The notes under the pieces were generated by a model. That model was not told the origin of the DNA, did no database searches, and saw nothing but the letters and a program-made list of their open reading frames with translations. Positions 32,923 through 41,766 of a stretch of DNA of 49,064 bases are shown here, one piece after another. The DNA is from Deltaproteobacteria bacterium GWF2_42_12 (lineage in GTDB: Bacteria; Desulfobacterota; GWC2-55-46; UBA9637): assembly GCA_001797665.1 (NCBI GenBank), contig MGQA01000036.1, positions 1-49,064 of the forward strand. Direction: 5' to 3'. The position numbers and the translations under genes were made by a program. Position 1 is the first letter of the stretch. Every line of letters starts with the position of its first letter.

Positions 32923-33915
32923 GTGGAATTAACCATTGGTCCGGTCTTATTTGACTGGAAAAAAGGCGAACTTTTAAGATTCTATGAAGAAGTAGCAGAT
33001 ATGCCTGTGGACAGGGTTTATCTTGGTGAGGTGGTGTGCGCAAAAAAGAAAGGACTGAGTGTCAAGGAGTTAGAGGGGGTTGGAAAAAAGCTGGAGAGGG
33101 CAGGAAAAGAGGTGGTTATTTCCAGTCTTGCGGTTGTAAGTAATGAGGAAGAGTTAAAATTAGTGCGGGATATTGCGCAACTTCCCTTTTCCATAGAAGC
33201 AAATGACATGTCTGTGTTTAATGTATCTTCCACCTCCGACCTCCCACCTCCCACTCGCCAGCTTATCGCCGGTCCGCATATTACAACATACAATGTTCCC
33301 TCCATAGAATTTCTTAAAACTATAGGAGTCAATAGGGTCGTTTTTCCTGTAGAACTTTCAAGGGATTCTGTAAGCTACTGCATTCGGAATACAGGTGTTG
33401 ATGCAGAGGTTTTTAGCCACGGCAAGGTGCCACTGGCCTTTTCATGGAGGTGCTACACATCAAGGGCTTATGGGCTTAATAAGACCAACTGCCAGTATCA
33501 CTGCAAACAACATCCTGATGGAATGTTATTAAAAACGATTGAAGGCGAGCCAACATTTACTGTTAACGGAACATCTATCTTAAGCGCCTTAACATATACG
33601 CTCGTAGAGGTGATAGAGGATTTACAGGCCATCGGCGTAAAGGCAATAAGGATTTCTCCGCAATATAAATATACAAAACAGATTGTGGATATTTTTAGAA
33701 AAAGGATTGACGGCATTATCGGACATGAAGAAGGACTTGCAATGCTTAAAGAGACAAGCCCGCAGGGTTCCCCGATTAAAGCATTCGAGGACAAGTTTTG
33801 TAATGGGTGGTACTTTGGCAAGGCAGGAAAAGAATATTTGGCGGCTCCTAAAAAGTCCATCTGTGGAGCCTGTTCCGACCCGATATCCATTGGGGGGAGG
33901 AATCTTGTAACATAG
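32923..33915 (+). CDS. ubiV: U32-family protein, UbiV-like (O2-independent quinone hydroxylation)
   Basis: 330 residues. N terminus LTIGPVLFDWKKGELLRFYEE and YLGEVVCAKKKG align with UbiV (YhbV). The four cysteines of the family 4Fe-4S site are present: Cys39, Cys177, Cys190, Cys194 (FSWRCYTSR, then TNCQYHCKQHPDG). UbiV works with UbiU to hydroxylate the ubiquinone ring without oxygen. GTG start with GAGG upstream. Residues about 101-112 (SSTSDLPPPTR) come from a run of 7-nt repeats. The C terminus has an extra Cys pair (CGACSD) beyond the E. coli length. UbiU itself is not intact in the window; see 33986. Confidence 0.8.
   Translation: MELTIGPVLFDWKKGELLRFYEEVADMPVDRVYLGEVVCAKKKGLSVKELEGVGKKLERAGKEVVISSLAVVSNEEELKLVRDIAQLPFSIEANDMSVFNVSSTSDLPPPTRQLIAGPHITTYNVPSIEFLKTIGVNRVVFPVELSRDSVSYCIRNTGVDAEVFSHGKVPLAFSWRCYTSRAYGLNKTNCQYHCKQHPDGMLLKTIEGEPTFTVNGTSILSALTYTLVEVIEDLQAIGVKAIRISPQYKYTKQIVDIFRKRIDGIIGHEEGLAMLKETSPQGSPIKAFEDKFCNGWYFGKAGKEYLAAPKKSICGACSDPISIGGRNLVT
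33228..33254. repeat. heptamer run inside ubiV
   Basis: ACCTCCG, ACCTCCC, ACCTCCC in tandem, in frame, adding Ser/Pro-rich residues not expected in the family. Confidence 0.6.
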
Positions 33916-33985
33916 CTTGCTCCGCTCCCTGCTTAATACCCCTGCTTACTACTACAGGGGCAGGCTCTGCAGGGACAGGCTTGCA

Positions 33986-34048
33986 TATGGAGCTTTTTAC
34001 TTTGCCGCTTGATACAAATGGCCTTAAAAAGGTATGTGAAAACCGATG
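33986..34048 (+). pseudogene. possible 5' remnant of ubiU
   Basis: A 20-codon frame (MELFTLPLDTNGLKKVCENR, then TGA) aligns by position with the start of UbiU: MEL at 1-3, Leu-Lys at 13-14 and Glu-Asn at 18-19. UbiU is the obligate partner of UbiV and often adjacent. If correct, the defence island begins right after this point and removed the rest. The match is short, so this is tentative. Confidence 0.3.
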
Positions 34049-34061
34049 AGGATATAATAAT

Positions 34062-37000
34062 ATGACCGACAGACATCCTATCCGTGAAGGCCAACTTATT
34101 ACCGGAGCGCTGTTTAATGAGCCGATGCGTGTGGAGACCATAAAGTCTAACGGTATCAATACATGGGTTGCGGGCCTCGTAGGAACACAAACAGAACGGT
34201 TTCGCAAGGTCACACTCACTTCCAGCGACATTGAAGCACTTACTATTATTGATTCGCAATTCAACTATACCGGCGACGGACGACTTCTCCGTCTTGGTAT
34301 TCAGGCATATTCTCTTGGAATTGCTTATGAATTTGACCCATATTTCGGCCTCTCTATCTCCCGTGTTGACCCGCTTCCGCATCAACTTGAGGCAGTCTAT
34401 GACTATTTGCTTAAACTTGCCCGCGTCCGTTTTCTGCTTGCAGATGATGCAGGTGCAGGAAAGACAATTATGGCGGGGCTTCTTATTCGGGAACTTAAAC
34501 TCAGAGGGCTTGCCGACCGCATTCTTATTGTCTGCCCTGCAAACCTTGCCTTTCAATGGCAAAGAGAACTTAAAGAAAAGTTTGATGAGCAGTTTTTGGT
34601 TCTGAAGGGGCAAGACATACGGGACCAATTTGGTGTAAACCAGTGGCTTGAACAGAAACGAGTTATTACCTCACTTGACCTTGCTAAACGCACAGAGATA
34701 CTGCCAGGTCTTCGCCAAGTTCATTGGGATATTGCTATTGTAGATGAAGCCCACCATATGTCATGGACACCTCCATCACGAAAAACTGCAAGATATGCAC
34801 TTGGCGAACTCCTAAGAGATACTACAGATCACATGCTTCTTCTCACTGCAACGCCTCATAAGGGAGACCCTGCCAATTTCAGCCTTTTTCTGCAACTCCT
34901 CGATGCCGATGCTTATGCGGATGTCAAGTCAATCCGTGAGGCAATGGACCGAAAACGTGCCCCTTTTTATTTACGCCGAACAAAAGAGGCAATGATATAT
35001 TTTCCTGAACGGCAGCCTGACGGGACATGGGTGGCTAAAAAGATATTTACTAAACGCATCCCTCATACTGTAGATTTTCAAATAGACGGTACCGAATTAG
35101 ACCTGTACAGGGATGTTACTCGCTTTGTGAAAAAACAGAGTGCCATGGCGGCTGCACAGGGGGATGACCCAAGGGCACGGGCTGTCGGCTTTCTCATGTC
35201 TTTATACCAGCGCCGTCTTGCATCAAGCACTTATTCATTACGTCATTCCCTTGAAAACCGCATAAAACGTCTTGAAGATGGTTTGACTCATGCACAGGAA
35301 TTGGTAAGGCTTGCCCCACCAGAACTCCCAACCCCTGAAGAACTGGAAGAAATGGAAGAGAGTGAACGCGAGCATCTTGAAGAGATGATAGATGCCATTA
35401 CCCTTACAGGAAATACCCAGCAGATTCGTGAGGAGATTAAAGAAATCAGGCAATTCGTTGCACAAGCACAAGCCGTAGAAGACTCGGGAGTGGAGGCAAA
35501 ACTCTCCCGTTTAAAAGAACTTCTCCAAAAGCAAGGATTTTTCGACCATCCAGATAAAAGACTCCTACTATTTACAGAATTCAAAGATACACTTGATTAC
35601 CTCATGAGCCGTTTGAAGTCATGGGGCTTTAGGGTAGGATGCATCCATGGCAGCATGAAATCCGGCTCACGGGATGAACCGGGCAGCCGTCTTTATGCAG
35701 AACAGCAATTCAGAGAAGGCAATATTCAGGTTCTTGTAGCCACAGAGGCAGCAGGAGAAGGCATAAACCTCCAGTGCTGTAATATCCTATTTAACTATGA
35801 CATTCCCTGGAACCCCAACCGCCTTGAACAGCGGATGGGCAGGATACATCGCTATGGTCAACGTAAGGACTGTCTGATATTTAACTTTGTGGCTACAAAT
35901 ACGATTGAGGGACGGGTGCTGCAGCGCCTATTTGAAAAGCTCCAGGAGATCAGAGATGCCCTTGATGACGATGCGGTATTTAATGTGGTGGGAGAGGTTT
36001 TGCCCTCTGCCCATATAGAGCGGGTGCTCAGAGACTATTATGCCGGTCAATTGGGAGATGCCGACCTTGAAGAACGGCTCCTCAAAAATGTTGATGCAGA
36101 ACAGTTTCGCGCTATTTGCCGTAACGCCCTTGAAGGACTCGCGTCTAAAAAACTCAACCTTGAGATGCTTATTGAGCGAAGGGCTCGTGCCCAGGAACAT
36201 CGGGTGGTGCCTGAAACTATTGCCCGGTTTATTCGGGAGGCAGCCGAGTATATCCCTATCAATATAAAATTCATTCCGAATCTTTCCCATACATTTGAAC
36301 CCGGAAGAACCCCTTCTGTGCTCAGACGCTATGAAACCGTACCTGACTGGAAACTCCCTGCTTTAGCAAACAGGTATCCCCGATGCTCAACTGATAGAGA
36401 GACTGCCGAAAAAAATAGCATTGAATGGGTTACACCAGGCCATCCCCTGTTTGAAGCAGTTCGCAGGCACACACTATCTCTGGCACAGGAGTCTTTTGGG
36501 AAAGGGGGGTGTTTTTATTCACTTCAGCATGATGCTCCGGCAAGACTTGACTTTTACCGTGCACGTGTAGTTGATGGCATTGGTAACATTATTCATGAAA
36601 GACTCTTTGCAGTTGAGATTACTGAAAATGGAGAGCCCTGTCTCCGTGAGCCGGGAATACTTGGAAATTTCATACCTGCCAAAGAAATTGAAAAACTTCC
36701 ATCTGTTTCTATGATGTCAGAGTCATCTGAGTGGCTTAATGAAAATGCCCTCAAACCCTTTATTGAAGAGGTCAAGGCTGAGCGGCTTGCCGAGGTAGAG
36801 CGTATCTCGGCACATATAGAGATGTCCTTGACTGAATTACTGCAAAGGGTAGATGAAGAGATTGGAAAGGCAGCGGCAGAGGTTGAACAAAAGGTTCAGG
36901 GCGCAGAAGGACGGCTTGCACAGGCGGAGGCCCGGCATTCAGAACTTTTTAACCGCCGTGAAAGAAGGCGGGAGGAACTTAATCGCCAGAGTTCTCTATC

Positions 37001-37490
37001 GCTTCAGGCAGTGGAACGAATTGCAAGCGTTATTATTCTTCCACATCCTGAGAGCGAGACCCCTGAAGTAAGACGGCTGAGACCCAACTTTGAGACTGAG
37101 GCTACTGCAATGCAGGCGGTGATAGAATACGAACGTGCACAGGGTCGTCAGGTCTTTGATGTCCATGAAAAGAATTTAGGCTATGATATTACAAGTCTTG
37201 ACCTGAACTCAGGCGATTTAAGGCTTATTGAGGTTAAAGGCATTGGTGATACAACGGGAACCATTCTCCTAACTCCGAATGAACGGCGCGTTGCCGAAGA
37301 CCGCAGGGATTGTTACTATCTTTATGTGGTTACCAATTGCAATACAGAACCTCAGATGCAGGAGCCAATCAAAGACCCGGCAAGGTTTGAATGGAATGAG
37401 GTGACAAAAGTCGCACATTACTACCTATCGGTTGATGCCATGACCAAGCCGATGCAGGTTAAAGAGGATCAGTCTCCTTATGGGAAATAG
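34062..37490 (+). CDS. SNF2/RapA-type helicase with C-terminal DUF3883
   Basis: 1142 residues. Helicase core: Walker A DDAGAGKT (128-135), DEAH (228-231), LTATPHKG (261-268), and motifs V-VI ATEAAGEGINLQ and RMGRIHRYGQ (near 570-600). Then a long linker, a coiled coil (about 885-985, Glu/Arg/Ala rich), and a DUF3883 domain (about 1000-1110; GYDITSLD, then LIEVKG and LTPNERRVAED), a fold often attached to defence helicases and possibly nuclease-like. DISARM class 1 uses a comparable SNF2 helicase (DrmD). First gene of the module, 150 nt before the DUF1016 gene. The start MTDRHPIREG lacks a clear Shine-Dalgarno. Confidence 0.88.
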   Translation: MTDRHPIREGQLITGALFNEPMRVETIKSNGINTWVAGLVGTQTERFRKVTLTSSDIEALTIIDSQFNYTGDGRLLRLGIQAYSLGIAYEFDPYFGLSISRVDPLPHQLEAVYDYLLKLARVRFLLADDAGAGKTIMAGLLIRELKLRGLADRILIVCPANLAFQWQRELKEKFDEQFLVLKGQDIRDQFGVNQWLEQKRVITSLDLAKRTEILPGLRQVHWDIAIVDEAHHMSWTPPSRKTARYALGELLRDTTDHMLLLTATPHKGDPANFSLFLQLLDADAYADVKSIREAMDRKRAPFYLRRTKEAMIYFPERQPDGTWVAKKIFTKRIPHTVDFQIDGTELDLYRDVTRFVKKQSAMAAAQGDDPRARAVGFLMSLYQRRLASSTYSLRHSLENRIKRLEDGLTHAQELVRLAPPELPTPEELEEMEESEREHLEEMIDAITLTGNTQQIREEIKEIRQFVAQAQAVEDSGVEAKLSRLKELLQKQGFFDHPDKRLLLFTEFKDTLDYLMSRLKSWGFRVGCIHGSMKSGSRDEPGSRLYAEQQFREGNIQVLVATEAAGEGINLQCCNILFNYDIPWNPNRLEQRMGRIHRYGQRKDCLIFNFVATNTIEGRVLQRLFEKLQEIRDALDDDAVFNVVGEVLPSAHIERVLRDYYAGQLGDADLEERLLKNVDAEQFRAICRNALEGLASKKLNLEMLIERRARAQEHRVVPETIARFIREAAEYIPINIKFIPNLSHTFEPGRTPSVLRRYETVPDWKLPALANRYPRCSTDRETAEKNSIEWVTPGHPLFEAVRRHTLSLAQESFGKGGCFYSLQHDAPARLDFYRARVVDGIGNIIHERLFAVEITENGEPCLREPGILGNFIPAKEIEKLPSVSMMSESSEWLNENALKPFIEEVKAERLAEVERISAHIEMSLTELLQRVDEEIGKAAAEVEQKVQGAEGRLAQAEARHSELFNRRERRREELNRQSSLSLQAVERIASVIILPHPESETPEVRRLRPNFETEATAMQAVIEYERAQGRQVFDVHEKNLGYDITSLDLNSGDLRLIEVKGIGDTTGTILLTPNERRVAEDRRDCYYLYVVTNCNTEPQMQEPIKDPARFEWNEVTKVAHYYLSVDAMTKPMQVKEDQSPYGK

Positions 37491-37597
37491 GTAATATCTA
37501 TTCAAATAGGTAATGAATTAGGTAATGTAGCTTGTTGGTTTTGACAAGATAATAATATCACGAAATGCCGAAGTGATAAGATTATAAAGAAAGGTTG
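37490..37597. repeat. island direct repeat R1 (three GGTAAT plus hairpin)
   Basis: GGTAAT at 37490, 37509 and 37521, then AAGATAATAATATCAC, an 11-nt loop and GTGATA (37556-37578). The same arrangement recurs at 44636-44735 after the DUF499 gene. Either the ends of an inserted module or paired regulatory sites; here it lies in the helicase/DUF1016 gap. Confidence 0.7.
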
Positions 37598-37640
37598 TAA
37601 TATCAATTTGTGCCGCAGGCTGTGGCAGAATTGATGCTGT

Positions 37641-38690
37641 ATGAGAACCACTATGGATAATAATATCTCAAGAGTTTTGACCGGTTATACTGAGCTTTTG
37701 AATACTTTAAAAGAGCGGATACGCAAGGCCCAGATACGGGCAACCTTGTCAGTAAACCGTGAACTGGTGTTGCTTTATTGGCAAATCGGTCAAGAAATCC
37801 TTACAAGACAGGCAAGGGAAAACTGGGGTTCAAAGGTTATTAACCGCCTTGCTGCTGACCTTAGACGTGAATTTCCTGATATGAAAGGATTTTCGTACAG
37901 AAATCTAATTTTTATGCGGGGCTTCGCCGAGGCTTTTTCTGACAAGGCAATTGTGAAACAACTTGTTTCACAAATGCCATGGGGGCACATCATCCGCATA
38001 ATGCAATTGGTCAAAGACTCCTCTGAACGTGAATGGTATATCCGTCAAACTATAGAGAATGGCTGGTCACGAAACATTCTCGTATTGCAGATAGAAAGCA
38101 ATCTTTACCACCGGCAGGGCAAGGCAATCAGTAATTTCAGAAAAACGCTTCCTTCGCCGCAGTCCGACCTCGCTCATCAGACCCTAAAGGACCCTTATAT
38201 TTTTGATTTTCTCACTCTTGACAAAGAAACTCACGAACGTGCTGTTGAAAAAGAACTTGTCAATCACATCACGAAATTCCTCCTTGAGCTTGGTGCTGGC
38301 TTTGCTTTTGTGGGTAAACAGTTTCATCTGGAAGTCTCAGAACAGGATTTTTATATAGACCTCCTCTTCTATCACACGCGTCTGCATTGTTATGTTGTCG
38401 TAGAGTTAAAGACAGGGGACTTCAAGCCTGAGTATGCAGGGCAAATCAATTTTTATCTGTCAGCCCTTGATGATATTGTAAAAGCGCCTGAAGATAATCC
38501 CTCTATTGGAATCATCTTATGTGCCACAAAGGATAGAATTCTCGCCGAATACGCCCTGCGTGATATGAAAAAACCTATCGGTGTGGCTGAATGGAAAACA
38601 AAACTTACTCGCTCTTTACCGGCAAAACTGAGGAAAAACCTGCCGACAATTGAGGAGATAGAGGCGGAGTTGGGGAAAGAGAGCAAATAA
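37641..38690 (+). CDS. DUF1016 (YhcG-type) PD-(D/E)XK nuclease-family protein
   Basis: 349 residues. The N-terminal helical domain (about 10-170; LVLLYWQIGQEIL and LRREFPDMKGFSYRNL are typical) and the C-terminal PD-(D/E)XK fold (about 185-330) with Asp in DFYIDLLFYH and the Glu-x-Lys in VVVELKTGDFKPEYAGQ match the family. Catalytic residues are intact. DUF1016 proteins are often found beside restriction and methylase genes. Start at 37641 or 37653 (both ATG), with no clear ribosome-binding site. It ends 5 nt before the methylase gene, so the two are co-transcribed. Confidence 0.85.
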   Translation: MRTTMDNNISRVLTGYTELLNTLKERIRKAQIRATLSVNRELVLLYWQIGQEILTRQARENWGSKVINRLAADLRREFPDMKGFSYRNLIFMRGFAEAFSDKAIVKQLVSQMPWGHIIRIMQLVKDSSEREWYIRQTIENGWSRNILVLQIESNLYHRQGKAISNFRKTLPSPQSDLAHQTLKDPYIFDFLTLDKETHERAVEKELVNHITKFLLELGAGFAFVGKQFHLEVSEQDFYIDLLFYHTRLHCYVVVELKTGDFKPEYAGQINFYLSALDDIVKAPEDNPSIGIILCATKDRILAEYALRDMKKPIGVAEWKTKLTRSLPAKLRKNLPTIEEIEAELGKESK

Positions 38691-38695
38691 CTTAA

Positions 38696-41600
38696 ATGAT
38701 CCCAAAAGAATGCAAACGTCTTGCCGAAGTGGATTTCCCGATTGCGGTGGTTTCAAAGCATTCGGCGAGGGAGAAGTCTATCAGGCATGGGCATCCGAGC
38801 ACACTGCATTTATGGTGGGCAAGGCGGCCCCTTGCGGCGTGCAGGTCGATGCTTTTGGCGCTTCTGCTTCCAGACCCGTGTGACCATCACTGCCCGGCGG
38901 ATTTCAAGGAAAAGGCAAGAGGACTTCTGCCCAAGGTGCAGGGAACTGCCGGGCCTAAAGATATGGATTTACGGCACGCGCTCCTGAAATTCATAGGGGA
39001 CTTTGCCAACTGGGACTTTTCGACTAATCCGGCTTATCTGGAAGTATCACGCGGGCTTGTGAAGGCGGCGCAGGGAGAGGAGCCGCCTCTTGTTGTTGAC
39101 CCCTTTGCGGGCGGAGGCTCGATTCCTCTGGAGGCGTTACGTCTTGGCTGTGAGGCTTTTGCGAGCGATTTGAACCCGGTTGCCTGTCTTATACAAAAGG
39201 TAATGCTTGAGGACATCCCGCGCCACGGCCCGAAGCTGGCCGAGGAACTGCGGCGAGTTGGTGCGGAAATCAAGAAAGCCGCCGAGAAAGAGCTTACGGA
39301 ATTTTTTCCGGCCGACCCGGACGGGGCAAGACCGATAGCCTATCTATGGGCAAGGACTGTCAGATGCGAGACGCCCAACTGCGGGGCAGAGATGCCGCTG
39401 ATGCGCTCTTTCTGGCTCTGCAAAAAGCCGGGGCGCAAACGCGCCCTGAGATATAAGGTCGTTCAACCAAAAGGCAAACCTCCAGAAGTCGAGTTTGAGA
39501 TCTTCGAGCCTAAAACGGATAAAGATGTTCCAGATGGCACTGTAACAAGGGCCAAGGCTACCTGTCTTTGCTGCAATATAGTCCTTTCACCCGAGCGTGT
39601 GCGCGCACAGCTTTCTGCTCAGCGGGGCGGAGCGGATGCGGTCTTTGACGAAAAGGGCAACCGGATTGGCGGTGCAAGGCTTTTGGCCGTTGTAACGCTC
39701 CGGCCCGGCGAGACAGGACGGCAGTACCGTCTGCCGATAGAGGCGGACTATACGGCTATCTGGAAAGCAAGAAAGACGTTGGAGAAAATTACTAAAGAGA
39801 AACTACCGAATGGTTTATGCCCTGTGCCGGATGAGCCTTTGCCGCCAACTAATACAAATTCGTTTCGTATCCCAAATTATGGCATGAAGCAGTGGTCAGA
39901 TGTTTCTACAGCTCGACAGAAAATTGCCTTGTCCACCATGGCGCAAAAAGTTAATCAATCCGATAGCGATAGTAATCTAAAAGAATTATTGGCGTTAACA
40001 GTTGGGCGAAGTGCCGACTTCAATTCCAGCCTTAATAGCTGGGCTACAGGTGGAGAATTCATTAGAAGCACTTTTGCACGTCAAGCACTTTCTATGGTGT
40101 GGGATTTCTGTGAGGTAATGCCATTTTCGCCAGAGTCGGGCGGATACGATGGAGCTGTCGATTGGATAGGCCGGGTAGTTGATGCTTTGTCTCCTTTGGC
40201 AGAAAACATAGGCCAAGTTCAGCAAGCTGACGCTTGCGAATCGCCATTGCCAGATCAAGCCGTGACCGTATGGTTTACCGACCCGCCGTATTATGACGCT
40301 GTTGGCTATGCAGAGCTATCTGATTTTTTCTTTGTATGGTTGAAACGGGCGCTACTCAATCATCCTATGCTTAAAGACCCATATGATTTGAACAATCCTC
40401 TTGTTCCGAAACAGCGGGAATGTGTCCAGGATGAAACTTACTCATCTGTTGACGGCAAACCAAAAAACAGCGCATTCTTTGAAGAAACAATAGCTTGTGC
40501 CTTTGCTGAAGGTCGTCGTGTCGTCAAAGATTGCGGCATAGGTTCAGTAGTTTTTGCTCACAAGTCAACCGAAGGCTGGGAAGCTCTTCTTTCCGGCATG
40601 ATAAAAGGTGGCTGGACAATTACAGGCTCTTGGCCTATTGCTACAGAGAGGCCCGGACGACTCCGCTCTCAGGAATCCGCCGCTCTCGCAACCAGCGTCC
40701 ACCTCGTCTGCCGTCCTCGTCCTGAGAACGCGCCTGTTGGTGACTGGGGTGAGGTTCTTCGTGAGCTTCCCAATCGCGTCGGTGACTGGATGGAGCGGCT
40801 CCAGACAGAAGGTATCCGCGGCGCAGACCTCGTCTTCGCCTGCATAGGCCCGGCGCTTGAGATATTCAGCCGCTATTCAAAGGTTGAAACAGCAGACGGG
40901 CGGGAGGTTAAGCTTGCCGAATATCTTGAGAAGGTCTGGGAGGTGGTCGGTAGAACAGCGCTTGAGCATATACTCGGAACAGCCGAGGCAAAAGCCCGCA
41001 ACGGCGCCGCCGGGGCGCTTGAAGAAGATGCCCGCCTGACGGCCTTATTTTTATGGACGCTTCAAAGCACAAATGGGGAAAAAGGAAAAAGTAAAAAGGG
41101 AAAAGGTAAAAGTGAAGACGAGGAGGGCGAGGAAGTTGAAGAAGGGTATGAGGATGGTGAAGCACCGAAAGGAAAGCCAAAAGGTTTTAGTCTTGTGTTT
41201 GATGTTGCTCGCCGCTTTGCCCAGCCTTTGGGCATTCATCTTCCTGAATGGGAAGGCCGCATAATCAAGACGGAAAAGGGCGTTGTCCATCTTCTCCCTA
41301 TCTCAGAGCGTGCAAAAGTTCTCTTTGGTGAAGAAGGCGCTGATGTGGTTGCAGACATGCTGGAGAAAGACCCGGCATCGGCGCAACTTTCACTTTTTGA
41401 AAATGCAGAGGCATCGGTGCCTGAATTAAAGGTGCGCGGCCGCAAGAAGAAGAAAGGTGCGGATATTTCAGATGAGCAGTTAAAAACGCGCCGCGAAGCC
41501 ACAACGCTCGACCGCGTCCACGCAGCAATGATCCTTCAGTCCAGCGGCAGGGCAAATGCCTTGAGGGCACTGCTTAAATCAGAAGTGGAAAGAAGCCCTG

Positions 41601-41698
41601 ATCTCTTGAGACTTGCCAATGCGCTCTCGGCATTGTATCCTAAAGACAGCGAGGAGAAGCGCCTCCTTGATGCAATGCTTTTGGCGGTGCCAAGATAG
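38696..41698 (+). CDS. DUF1156 adenine-specific DNA methylase
   Basis: 1000 residues. DUF1156 N terminus (VDFPIAVVSKHSAREKSIRHG and PSTLHLWWARRPLAA split over 13-55), SAM motif DPFAGGGSIPLEALRLG at about 135-151, and catalytic motif TDPPYYD at about 527-533, which fits N6-adenine methylation. Four Cys in CETPNCGAEM and ATCLCCN may bind zinc. The segment 39840-40560 is visibly more A+T-rich than its flanks, and a Lys/Gly-rich insert near residue 795 is encoded by 7-nt repeats. It would mark self DNA in the module. Confidence 0.88.
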   Translation: MIPKECKRLAEVDFPIAVVSKHSAREKSIRHGHPSTLHLWWARRPLAACRSMLLALLLPDPCDHHCPADFKEKARGLLPKVQGTAGPKDMDLRHALLKFIGDFANWDFSTNPAYLEVSRGLVKAAQGEEPPLVVDPFAGGGSIPLEALRLGCEAFASDLNPVACLIQKVMLEDIPRHGPKLAEELRRVGAEIKKAAEKELTEFFPADPDGARPIAYLWARTVRCETPNCGAEMPLMRSFWLCKKPGRKRALRYKVVQPKGKPPEVEFEIFEPKTDKDVPDGTVTRAKATCLCCNIVLSPERVRAQLSAQRGGADAVFDEKGNRIGGARLLAVVTLRPGETGRQYRLPIEADYTAIWKARKTLEKITKEKLPNGLCPVPDEPLPPTNTNSFRIPNYGMKQWSDVSTARQKIALSTMAQKVNQSDSDSNLKELLALTVGRSADFNSSLNSWATGGEFIRSTFARQALSMVWDFCEVMPFSPESGGYDGAVDWIGRVVDALSPLAENIGQVQQADACESPLPDQAVTVWFTDPPYYDAVGYAELSDFFFVWLKRALLNHPMLKDPYDLNNPLVPKQRECVQDETYSSVDGKPKNSAFFEETIACAFAEGRRVVKDCGIGSVVFAHKSTEGWEALLSGMIKGGWTITGSWPIATERPGRLRSQESAALATSVHLVCRPRPENAPVGDWGEVLRELPNRVGDWMERLQTEGIRGADLVFACIGPALEIFSRYSKVETADGREVKLAEYLEKVWEVVGRTALEHILGTAEAKARNGAAGALEEDARLTALFLWTLQSTNGEKGKSKKGKGKSEDEEGEEVEEGYEDGEAPKGKPKGFSLVFDVARRFAQPLGIHLPEWEGRIIKTEKGVVHLLPISERAKVLFGEEGADVVADMLEKDPASAQLSLFENAEASVPELKVRGRKKKKGADISDEQLKTRREATTLDRVHAAMILQSSGRANALRALLKSEVERSPDLLRLANALSALYPKDSEEKRLLDAMLLAVPR
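41083..41117. repeat. heptamer run inside the DUF1156 gene
   Basis: Units GGAAAAA, GGAAAAA, GTAAAAA, GGGAAAA, GGTAAAA in frame, encoding a Lys/Gly-rich linker followed by an acidic run. Similar purine-rich units occur after the stop at 41703-41745. Confidence 0.6.
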
Positions 41699-41766
41699 CA
41701 AGAAAGTAAAAAGGAAAAGGGCAAAAAATAAAAGTAAGTTTACTTTTTACTTATCTGGAGGAGTCT

